DNA from: Marinihelvus fidelis
GTDB lineage: Bacteria; Pseudomonadota; Gammaproteobacteria; Xanthomonadales; SZUA-36
Reading direction: 5' to 3'
Length of the DNA: 64,000 nucleotides
NCBI RefSeq assembly: GCF_008725655.1
Contig: NZ_VYXP01000003.1
Location: forward strand, 186,001 to 250,000
Part shown: piece after piece, positions 33,162 through 40,243 of the stretch
Numbering within the stretch: the first letter of the stretch is position 1
Layout of the letters: the number at the start of each line of letters is the position of its first letter
Position numbers and translations under genes: made by a program
The notes under the pieces: generated by a model
The model's input: the letters and a program-made list of their open reading frames with translations, nothing else
Database searches by the model: none
What the model was told of the DNA's origin: nothing

Positions 33162-34942
33162 AAGACGACTATGACGTGATCGTGGTCGGCTCCGGCGCCG
33201 CCGGCGGCATGACCGCCTTCATCCTGGCCGTGCACGGTGTGAAGGTGCTGATGCTGGAAGCCGGCCGCGACTACGACCCGGTCACCGAAACGCCGATGTT
33301 CCAGCTGCCCTCCGATGCGCCGCTGCGTGGCATCTCCACGCCAGACAAACCCTTCGGCTTCTTCGACGCTACCGTCGACGGCGGCTGGACCGTGCCGGGC
33401 GAGCCGTACACCACCTCTGATGACGCCGACGACGAATTCATGTGGTGGCGCGCGCGCATGCTGGGCGGGCGCACCAACCACTGGGGCCGCATCTCGTTGC
33501 GCATGGGCCCGTATGACTACAAGCCCTACTCGCGCGACGGCCTGGGTTTCGACTGGCCGATGACCTACGAGGACATGGCGCCGTGGTATGACAAGACCGA
33601 GGCGCTGATCGGCGTATTCGGCTCCAACGACGGCCTGGAGAACACCCCTAACTCCTCTCCAGGTGTGCTGCAGCCACCACCTGCACCGCGCGTGCACGAA
33701 TTGATGGCGCAGAAGGTCTGCCAGGATGAGCTGAACATCCCAACCATCGCCTCGCACCTGGCCATCCTGACCGAGAAGCAGGACTACGAGAAATGGCCGA
33801 AGGAACTGTTCCCCGGTAATCCACTGGCGCAGAAAGTGCTGCGGCAGTCGATGATGGAGCGCGCCGCCTGCTTCTGGGCCACGCCCTGCGGTCGCGGCTG
33901 CTCCATCAAGGCCAACTTCCAGTCCACCACGGTGCTGCTGCCGCCGGCACTGGCCACCGGTAACCTGACCATCCGCACCGACGCCATGGTGCGCGAGGTG
34001 ACCACGGATGCGACGGGCAAGGCGACCGGTGTGCACTACATCGACAAGCGCACGCGCAAGGACGAGCATGTCTCCGCCAAGCTGGTGGTGCTTGCCGCCA
34101 GCGCCTGCGAGACCGCACGCATCATGCTGAACTCGAAGTCGACGCTGTTCCCCGAGGGCATCGGCAACGGCAGCGGCAAGGTCGGCAAGTACCTGATGGA
34201 CACCGTCGGCACCTGGGTCAGCGGCCGCATTCCCGCCCTTGAGAACATGCCGCCGCACAACCAGGACGGCGCCAGCGGCATGCATCTGTACATGCCGTGG
34301 TGGGGCTACCAGCAGCAGGAAAAGGGCCAGCTGGATTTCGCCCGCGGCTATCACATCGAATTCGGCGGCGGACGCGGCATGCCCAGCGCCTGGACCTTCG
34401 CCGGCCTGGGCGGCCAGAGCGGCGGCGCCTACGGCCAGCGCTTCAAGGAAGAGGCCCGGCGTCACTACGGCACTGGCATCGGCTTCGGCGGCCGTGGTGA
34501 GATGATCCCCAACGAGGACTGCTACTGCGAGATCGACCCGTCAGGCGCGGTCGACGAGTACGGCATTCCGACACTGAAGTTCCACTGGAAATGGTCCGAG
34601 CACGAGACCAACCAGTGCCGCCACATGCAGCACACTTTCCGCGACATCATCGAGGGCATGGGTGGCGAGGTCCACACCGAGATTCATGACGACGGCGCCA
34701 AGGCCATCGCCAAGCCGGGCGAGATCATTCACGAAGTGGGCGGCGCGATCATGGGCGACAACCCGGACCGATCGGTGGTGAACCAGTATTGCCAGTCGCA
34801 CGAGGTGCCGAACCTGTTCGTCACCGACGGCGCCTGCTTCGTTTCCAACGCCGACAAGAACCCGACGCTGAGCATCATGGCAATCGCCTGGCGCGCATCG
34901 GATTACATCGTCGAGCAGATGAACCAGGGAGCGTTTACATGA
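33158..34942 (+). CDS. GMC-family FAD dehydrogenase, catalytic subunit 1
   Basis: 594 residues from ATG 33158, coupled to the DUF1080 stop; the longer frame from 32933 is inside that gene. FAD-binding VIVVGSGAAGGMTAFILA at the N-terminus, no signal peptide. C238-x5-C244-x3-C248 (ACFWATPCGRGCS) resembles the [3Fe-4S] site in the catalytic subunit of Burkholderia FAD-glucose dehydrogenase. The C-terminal IHEVGGAIMG and FVTDGACF...NPTLS blocks hold the GMC active site. The next gene encodes a Tat-signal small subunit, so the pair may be exported together. Probably oxidises a sugar or glycoside, perhaps at C3. Confidence 0.88.
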   Translation: MKDDYDVIVVGSGAAGGMTAFILAVHGVKVLMLEAGRDYDPVTETPMFQLPSDAPLRGISTPDKPFGFFDATVDGGWTVPGEPYTTSDDADDEFMWWRARMLGGRTNHWGRISLRMGPYDYKPYSRDGLGFDWPMTYEDMAPWYDKTEALIGVFGSNDGLENTPNSSPGVLQPPPAPRVHELMAQKVCQDELNIPTIASHLAILTEKQDYEKWPKELFPGNPLAQKVLRQSMMERAACFWATPCGRGCSIKANFQSTTVLLPPALATGNLTIRTDAMVREVTTDATGKATGVHYIDKRTRKDEHVSAKLVVLAASACETARIMLNSKSTLFPEGIGNGSGKVGKYLMDTVGTWVSGRIPALENMPPHNQDGASGMHLYMPWWGYQQQEKGQLDFARGYHIEFGGGRGMPSAWTFAGLGGQSGGAYGQRFKEEARRHYGTGIGFGGRGEMIPNEDCYCEIDPSGAVDEYGIPTLKFHWKWSEHETNQCRHMQHTFRDIIEGMGGEVHTEIHDDGAKAIAKPGEIIHEVGGAIMGDNPDRSVVNQYCQSHEVPNLFVTDGACFVSNADKNPTLSIMAIAWRASDYIVEQMNQGAFT

Positions 34943-35589
34943 GCGGCCCGCAGAAAAAACCCACTGGCGCCCCGCGCCTGGCCCGCCGCCGGGTCCTGCA
35001 GCTGATCGCCGCCGCGGCCACCGCGCCGGTGTTCTGGTCGGCGCCCGGTATCGCCACCATGGGGATCAAGCGTGGACCCGCCGGGACCGCCACGGACCCT
35101 GACCTGATCAACCCCAACATCCCCTGGGAACTGCAACTGACGGATGCCGAGCGGCTGCTGCTGGAAGTACTGTGCGACATCATCATCCCCGCCGATGAGA
35201 AATCACCCGCGGCCAGCGCCATCGGCGCGCATGACTTCATCGATGAATGGGTGAGCGCGCCCTACGACACCATGGCCGGCGACCTGGACAGAATCCGCAA
35301 CGGCCTGGCCTGGCTGGAGGCCGAGTCCGCCCGGCGTTTCGATGGCGAATTCGCGCAACTCGAACCGGCCCAGCAGACCGCCATCTGCGATGACATCTGC
35401 CACCCACCCGCGGCAAAGCCAGAACACGCGGAGGCCGCCTGGTTCTTCGACCGTGTACGCATGCTCACGGCCATGGCCTTCTACACCACCCGCGAGGGCA
35501 TGAACGATGTCGGCTACGTGGGCAATGTACCGCTGGACCGATGGAATCCACCGCCGGCGGCGGCACTCAAACATGTCGGACTTAAATAA
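34939..35589 (+). CDS. Gluconate 2-dehydrogenase subunit 3 family protein (Tat-exported small subunit 1)
   Basis: 216 residues from ATG 34939, overlapping the GMC stop. N-terminus LARRRVLQLIAAAATAPVF is a twin-arginine signal. The mature part has LTDAERLLLEVLCDIIIPAD and later a FDRVRMLTAMAFYT-like segment, the family pattern. Such subunits (gamma subunit of FAD-dependent sugar dehydrogenases) chaperone and carry the folded FAD subunit through the Tat system. It pairs with the preceding GMC protein. The longer frame starting at 34789 is a shadow of the GMC C-terminus. Confidence 0.87.
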   Translation: MSGPQKKPTGAPRLARRRVLQLIAAAATAPVFWSAPGIATMGIKRGPAGTATDPDLINPNIPWELQLTDAERLLLEVLCDIIIPADEKSPAASAIGAHDFIDEWVSAPYDTMAGDLDRIRNGLAWLEAESARRFDGEFAQLEPAQQTAICDDICHPPAAKPEHAEAAWFFDRVRMLTAMAFYTTREGMNDVGYVGNVPLDRWNPPPAAALKHVGLK

Positions 35590-35619
35590 TAAAACACTTT
35601 ATATAAAGGCTCTATATTT
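35585..35619 (+). promoter_or_regulatory. AT-rich leader before the second GMC gene, with palindrome
   Basis: This stretch is almost entirely A/T in a GC-rich region and includes CTTTATATAAAG (35597-35608), a perfect 12-bp palindrome, then AAAGG ten bases before ATG 35620. The first codons of the gene (AAT AAT AAC GTA TAT GAT) are also AT-rich. Probably a low-structure ribosome landing zone; an internal promoter is possible. Confidence 0.45.
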
Positions 35620-37299
35620 ATGAATAATAACGTATATGATGCCATTGTTGTTGGCTCTGGCATCAGCGGCGGCTGGGCCGCCAAGGAACTCACCGAGAAA
35701 GGCCTGAAAGTGCTGCTGCTAGAGCGCGGCAAGAACGTCGAGCACGTCACGGACTACAAGAACGCCACCAAGGCGCCGTGGGATTACCCCCACCGCGGCG
35801 GCCGAACCTGGGCCCAGGAGCAGCTGTATCCCAAGCTCAAACGCGACTACCCGCTGAACGAAAAGAACCTGGACTGGTGGGTGAAAGACTGGGAATCGCC
35901 GTACACCGAGTCCCGTCGCTTCGACTGGTTCCGCGGCTACCACCTGGGCGGTCGCTCGCTGATGTGGGGCCGGCACAGCTACCGGCTCAGCGATTACGAT
36001 TTCGAGGCCAACGCCCGCGACGGCATCGCCGTCGACTGGCCGATCCGCTACGCCGACCTGGAACCCTGGTACGCCCACGTGGAAAAACACGCCGGCATCC
36101 AGGGCTCGTACGAAAACCTGCCACAGCTGCCGGACAGCGTGTTCCAGCCGGCCATGCCGCTGAACTGCGTCGAGGAAAAAGCCGCCAGCAACCTGGCCGG
36201 CGCGTTCGGCGGCAAGCGCAAGATCATCCCCGCGCGCACCGCCAACCTGACCCAGGCCCTGCCCGGGCGCGCGCCCTGCCAGTTCCGCAACGCCTGCTGG
36301 CTGGGCTGCCCCTATGGCGCCTATTTCAGCACCCAGTCGTCCACGCTGCCGGCCGCCGTGGCCACAGGCAACCTGACCCTGCTGACCTGGCAGATCGTCA
36401 ACGAGATCACCTACGACCGTGACACGAAACGCGCCACGGGCGTGCGCGCCCTGGACGCGGTCACGGGCGAGACCATCGACTTCAAGGCCCGCATCGTGTT
36501 TGTCTGCGCCTCGGCCGTGAACAGCACCTGGCTGCTGATGCGCTCCGCCACCGACGTCTGGCCGGATGGCCTGGGCAGCAGCAGCGGCGAACTGGGCCAC
36601 AACCTGATGGACCACCACCTGCGCGTGGGTGCCAGCGGCCGCATGGACGGCTTCGACGACAAGGACCTGTTCGGCCGCCGCCCGGGCGGCTTCTACGTGC
36701 CCCGCTACCGCAACCTGTTCGGCGACAAGCGCGACTACCTGCGTGGTTTCGGCTACCAGGGCAGCGCCAGCCGCCAGGGCTGGCAGCGCGGCATCCGCGA
36801 ACTGGGCGTCGGCGCCGAGTTCAAGGACGCGCTGGTGCAGCCGGGCGAGTGGCGCATCGGCTCCAGCGGCTTCGGCGAGATCCTGCCCGACCACTCCAAC
36901 CGTGTCAGCCTGAACCATGGCGTGGTCGACAAGTGGGGCTTCCCGGTCATCAACTTCGACGCCGCCATGGGCGAGAACGAACTGGCCATGCGCAAGGACA
37001 TGGCCAATGATTTCGCCGAGATCCTGGAAGCGGCCGGCGCGAAAGACGTACACACCTACGACAACGAGTTCCACCCCGGCGCCGGCATCCACGAAATGGG
37101 CACCGCGCGCATGGGCCGCGACCCTAAGTCCTCGGTGCTGAACGAATGGAACCAGGTCTGGGACGCGCCCAACGTGTTCGTCACCGACGGCGCCTGCATG
37201 ACTTCCGCCGGCTGCCAGAACCCGTCGCTGACCTACATGGCCCTGACCGCCCGCGCCGCCGACCACGCCGTGGCCGAGCTCAAGCGCAACAACCTCTGA
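35620..37299 (+). CDS. GMC-family FAD dehydrogenase, catalytic subunit 2
   Basis: 559 residues. FAD site AIVVGSGISGGWAAKEL at the very N-terminus, no signal peptide. WGRHSYRLSDYDFEAN is the substrate/FAD loop of this GMC branch. C220-x5-C226-x3-C230 (PCQFRNACWLGCP) repeats the putative [3Fe-4S] spacing of the first GMC protein. HPGAGIHEMGTARMG and VTDGACM...QNPSLTYMAL are the active-site end. It shares architecture but only limited identity with the first GMC, so the two probably differ in substrate. Followed 19 bp later by its own small subunit. Confidence 0.88.
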   Translation: MNNNVYDAIVVGSGISGGWAAKELTEKGLKVLLLERGKNVEHVTDYKNATKAPWDYPHRGGRTWAQEQLYPKLKRDYPLNEKNLDWWVKDWESPYTESRRFDWFRGYHLGGRSLMWGRHSYRLSDYDFEANARDGIAVDWPIRYADLEPWYAHVEKHAGIQGSYENLPQLPDSVFQPAMPLNCVEEKAASNLAGAFGGKRKIIPARTANLTQALPGRAPCQFRNACWLGCPYGAYFSTQSSTLPAAVATGNLTLLTWQIVNEITYDRDTKRATGVRALDAVTGETIDFKARIVFVCASAVNSTWLLMRSATDVWPDGLGSSSGELGHNLMDHHLRVGASGRMDGFDDKDLFGRRPGGFYVPRYRNLFGDKRDYLRGFGYQGSASRQGWQRGIRELGVGAEFKDALVQPGEWRIGSSGFGEILPDHSNRVSLNHGVVDKWGFPVINFDAAMGENELAMRKDMANDFAEILEAAGAKDVHTYDNEFHPGAGIHEMGTARMGRDPKSSVLNEWNQVWDAPNVFVTDGACMTSAGCQNPSLTYMALTARAADHAVAELKRNNL

Positions 37300-37318
37300 C
37301 CGGGACCAACGAATACCA

Positions 37319-37978
37319 ATGAGCAACCCAAAAACCAACCACGACAAAGCGACCACCCCGTCTCGCGTCACGCGTAACGCGTCACGCCTCACCCGCCGCG
37401 AAGCCCTGCGCGCCGTATCACTGGCCCTGGGCGGCACCCTGGTCGGCGGCAGCAGCCTGCTGGCCAGTGTCGCCGGCTACGCCGACGGAGAGGAACCCGC
37501 CATCGCGAAAGGCAAGCCGTTCACGGCCGCTGAAACCGCCCTGCTCGACGAGGTCGCCGAAACCATCCTGCCACGCACCGACACCCCCGGCGCCAAGGAT
37601 GCCAACGTCGGCGCCTTCATCGCATTCATGGTCGCCGACGCCTATTCCCCCACCGACCGCGCCCTGTTCCGCAACGGCATGCTCGCGCTGCAACAGGCCA
37701 GCCAGGCGGACTACGGCAGTGACTTCGAAGCCCTGGACGCCGCCGACCGCACCGCCCTGCTGAACCGTTTCGACAAGGAACAGCAGCAGCACGGCTGGAA
37801 CAAGGGCAAGGACGCGCCCCATCACTGGTTCCGGATGATGAAGGAACTGACCCTGCTGGGCTTCTTCACTTCAGAAGTGGGCATGACCCAGGCGCTGCGC
37901 TACGTGGAAGCGCCGGGCCGCTATGACCCCTGTGCGCCGTATGAGCAAGGCGACCCGGCCTGGGCGGATCACGCCTGA
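37319..37978 (+). CDS. Gluconate 2-dehydrogenase subunit 3 family protein (Tat-exported small subunit 2)
   Basis: 219 residues. Twin-arginine signal LTRREALRAVSLALGG. Mature FTAAETALLDEVAETILPRTDTPGAKD is the family motif, and HWFRMMKELTLLGFFTSEVGMTQAL matches the C-terminal half. The N-terminal codons 17-26 derive from a GTCACGCGTAACGCG repeat also found at 38134-38161, so the signal-peptide n-region may have been altered by repeat insertion. The stop codon is the first three bases of a 7-bp tandem array. Partner of the second GMC protein; no cytochrome subunit follows. Confidence 0.87.
   Translation: MSNPKTNHDKATTPSRVTRNASRLTRREALRAVSLALGGTLVGGSSLLASVAGYADGEEPAIAKGKPFTAAETALLDEVAETILPRTDTPGAKDANVGAFIAFMVADAYSPTDRALFRNGMLALQQASQADYGSDFEALDAADRTALLNRFDKEQQQHGWNKGKDAPHHWFRMMKELTLLGFFTSEVGMTQALRYVEAPGRYDPCAPYEQGDPAWADHA
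37367..37394. repeat. GTCACGCGTAACGCG repeat, copy within small-subunit gene
   Basis: GTCACGCGTAACGCGTCACGCCTC here and GTCACCCCTAACGCGTCACCCCTC at 38134-38161 align over 24 bp with three mismatches, sharing TAACGCGTCAC. It lies inside the 5-prime coding part of the second small-subunit gene. A dispersed element is likely. Confidence 0.5.
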
Positions 37979-38070
37979 GTAGTGAGTAGTGAGTAGTGAG
38001 TAGTGAGTAGTGAGTAGTGAGTAGTGAGTAGTGAGTAGTGAGTAGTGAGTAGTGAGTAGTGAGTAGTGAG
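37976..38070. repeat. Tandem array of the 7-mer TGAGTAG (about 13.6 copies)
   Basis: 95 bp of uninterrupted TGAGTAG units with no mismatch. It begins at the TGA stop of the preceding gene. Because 7 is not a multiple of 3 and each unit holds TGA and TAG, every forward frame is blocked by stops. Copy number is probably variable. Confidence 0.95.
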
Positions 38071-38114
38071 CAAGATGGTGCGCCCTTTCATGGAGGTGCT
38101 TCTACTTCTTACCA

Positions 38115-38133
38115 CTCACTACTCACTACTCAC
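38115..38133. repeat. Inverted copy of the 7-mer array (CTCACTA units)
   Basis: 19 bp, the exact reverse complement of part of the array, 44 bp beyond its end. A transcript could fold the two into a 19-bp stem, acting as a terminator-like structure between convergent genes. Confidence 0.85.
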
Positions 38134-38161
38134 CCGTCACCCCTAACGCGTCACCCCTCGC
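38134..38161. repeat. GTCACCCCTAACGCG repeat, second copy
   Basis: This follows the inverted 7-mer copy directly and overlaps the last codons of the second DUF1080 gene. See the copy at 37367-37394. Confidence 0.5.
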
Positions 38162-39041
38162 AAGCTTCAGGGTCGTCTTTCACGAAGTACGAGCGATAAG
38201 CCGGATCGTTCTCGTCCATGCAACCCACCAGTACCAGCACCTCGATGTTGCGGAACTGAACCGGGGCGCTCTCGCTTTGCAGTGAGACATAGCCCTCGCC
38301 CAGCGGCGAGCCTTCCGGTTTCAGCCTGGGGGCGTCATTGGCGGCCACGCCACCTTCGGTGACGATATAGGTGTACTCCATCACGCTCTTGCCGTTGATG
38401 TAGTGGACGATGCGCTCGCTGCCCAGCACCAGGGCCTCGGCCCTGACCCACTGGTCGCCGTCGAAGGTGGGCGACGACGAGGTGATGCAGTGGTCCGTGG
38501 TGAAGTTGCCGTTGATGGTCACGTGGGTGCCGGGGGTACACAGGTTGCCAGTGGCCCGGTCCGTGCCGTCGCCGCGGCCGCCCAGGAACTGGAACTCGGC
38601 GGAAATCGGGAAGTCCTGCTCGACCGACATCGACTCGGGTGCCTGTGAGTGCAGCATGGCGCCGCTATTGCGCCAGGCCCAGTCCGCGCCGCCGGGCGCC
38701 TGGTCGCCGTAGAAACGGTATTCGAACCGCAAGCGATAGTAGGAGAAGGGCTGCTCGTAAAAGATGTGGCCGAAGCGGTCCTCAAACTGCTCGTAACCGT
38801 CGTAGGCCACGGTCAGCGCGCCGTCTTCCACCCGGAAGGTTTCCGCAAAGTTCACACCCGGCTCGAAGGTGCGGATCTTTGGCGTCCAGCCGTCCAGGTT
38901 CTCGCCGTTGAAGATGCTGACCCAGTCCTCATCGGTCGCGGCGCCCGTGTCTCCTGCCAGGGCGCCGGTGGCGCATGTCGCGGTGGCCAATGTGGCGGCC
39001 AGCAGGCCGCGGCGCAGGATGACAGTCGTTGCGTGAATCAT
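38151..39041 (-). CDS. Second DUF1080-like secreted protein
   Basis: 296 residues from ATG 39041, which places a signal peptide (VILRRGLLAATLATATCATG) at the N-terminus; in-frame ATGs at 39074 and 39101 would add 11-20 residues before it. WVSIFNGENLDGWTPKI and FRVEDGALTVAYDGYE are DUF1080-type openings; NSGAMLHSQAPESM and VRAEALVLGSERIVHYING follow. The C-terminus has cysteines (VGCMDEND, PEACEG) that could form a disulfide. Convergent with the GMC module. A 3-keto-glycoside hydrolase role is inferred from the family and setting. Confidence 0.83.
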   Translation of the reverse strand: MIHATTVILRRGLLAATLATATCATGALAGDTGAATDEDWVSIFNGENLDGWTPKIRTFEPGVNFAETFRVEDGALTVAYDGYEQFEDRFGHIFYEQPFSYYRLRFEYRFYGDQAPGGADWAWRNSGAMLHSQAPESMSVEQDFPISAEFQFLGGRGDGTDRATGNLCTPGTHVTINGNFTTDHCITSSSPTFDGDQWVRAEALVLGSERIVHYINGKSVMEYTYIVTEGGVAANDAPRLKPEGSPLGEGYVSLQSESAPVQFRNIEVLVLVGCMDENDPAYRSYFVKDDPEACEG

Positions 39042-39116
39042 AAGGCAATTCGTTGTTGTTGTGAGCTGCCCCATTCTGTCCCCATGCGGCCGTGCTGACA
39101 ATCGCGCCGCCGGTGC

Positions 39117-40100
39117 TCAGCTGCCGTAGCCCTTCGGATTCGCTCGGTGCCAACACCAGGCCGAGGCGATCGTCTCGGCGATATCCAGGTGCTTCGCGCG
39201 CCAGCCCAGGATCGACTCGGCAGTGCTGGGGTCGGCCACCAGCTCGGGCGGGTCGCCTTCGCGGCGCTCGACCTCGATCACCGGCAGCGCGTGCCCGGTC
39301 ACCTGCCGGCAGGCGTCGATAATCCCCTTCACCGACACGCCAACACCGGTGCCCAGGTTCAGCTTCAACACCGGCTCGTCCGCCAGCTTTTCCAGTGCGG
39401 CCAGGTGCGCCTCGGCCAGGTCGGTCACATGAATGTAATCGCGGATGCAGGTGCCGTCCGGCGTCGGGTAATCAGTACCGAAAATCGACAGGTGCTCGCG
39501 CTGGCCCAGCGCCACCTGCAATGCGATCGGGATCAAATGCGTTTCCGGCTGGTGGTCCTCGCCGATATCCCCCTCGGCGGCAGCGCCGCTGGCATTGAAA
39601 TAGCGCAACGCCGCGAACCGCAGGCCGTAGGCGTGCGCGTAGTCATCCAGCGCCCGCTCGATCGCCAGCTTGGTGAAGCCGTACGGGTTGATCGGCGTCT
39701 GCGGCTCGGACTCGGTGATCGGCACCACGCCGGGCTCGCCGTAGGTCGCGCAGGTGCTGGAGAACACGATGCGGTCCACCCCCACCGCGCGCATGGCGTC
39801 CAGGATCGACAGCGTGCCGACAATGTTGTTGCGGTAATAGGCCGCCGGGTCTGTGACGGACTCGCCGACATAGGTGAACGCGGCAAAATGCATGACGGCT
39901 TCAATACCATGCTCGCGCAGGGTCTGCTCCAGCAGCGGCTGGTCGAGGATATCGCCCTCGACGACCGGCACGCCGCGCACCGCGCCCCGGTGGCCGTAGC
40001 AGAAATTGTCGTAGACCAGCACGTCGTGGCCGGCGCCCACCAGGTGGCGGACGGCGTGAGAACCGACGTAGCCGGCGCCGCCAATGACCAGGATCTTCAT
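39117..40100 (-). CDS. galE: UDP-glucose 4-epimerase
   Basis: 327 residues from ATG 40100, which gives MKILVIGGAGYVGSH, the usual NAD-binding start; the frame to 40136 adds an unlikely tail. Short-chain dehydrogenase fold with S114-S115-T116 (VFSSTCATYG), catalytic Y140 and K144 in INPYGFTK, and FNASGAAAEGDIGEDH typical of GalE. Interconverts UDP-glucose and UDP-galactose in the cytoplasm for polysaccharide synthesis or galactose use. Divergent from the beta-propeller gene. Confidence 0.93.
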   Translation of the reverse strand: MKILVIGGAGYVGSHAVRHLVGAGHDVLVYDNFCYGHRGAVRGVPVVEGDILDQPLLEQTLREHGIEAVMHFAAFTYVGESVTDPAAYYRNNIVGTLSILDAMRAVGVDRIVFSSTCATYGEPGVVPITESEPQTPINPYGFTKLAIERALDDYAHAYGLRFAALRYFNASGAAAEGDIGEDHQPETHLIPIALQVALGQREHLSIFGTDYPTPDGTCIRDYIHVTDLAEAHLAALEKLADEPVLKLNLGTGVGVSVKGIIDACRQVTGHALPVIEVERREGDPPELVADPSTAESILGWRAKHLDIAETIASAWCWHRANPKGYGS

Positions 40101-40199
40101 CTCAGGCTTGCACTCGCAGTGAAATCGAGGCCGCATAGGTTAGCGCATTCGGGCTATCGCATCTGCCCCGGCCCGTGTCGATGGCGGCCCACCAGCCGC

Positions 40200-40236
40200 T
40201 ATACTGGAAGACAGGTTATTCATGATGCCAGGGAGG
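40200..40236 (+). promoter_or_regulatory. -10-like TATACT and strong ribosome site for the beta-propeller gene
   Basis: TATACT at 40200-40205 and GGGAGG at 40231-40236, seven bases before ATG 40244. I see no good -35. Confidence 0.4.
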
Positions 40237-40243
40237 TCATCTG

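Noticed and set aside
37976-38133. CRISPR-like array
   Set aside because: The unit is 7 bp, with no spacers; it is a simple tandem repeat.
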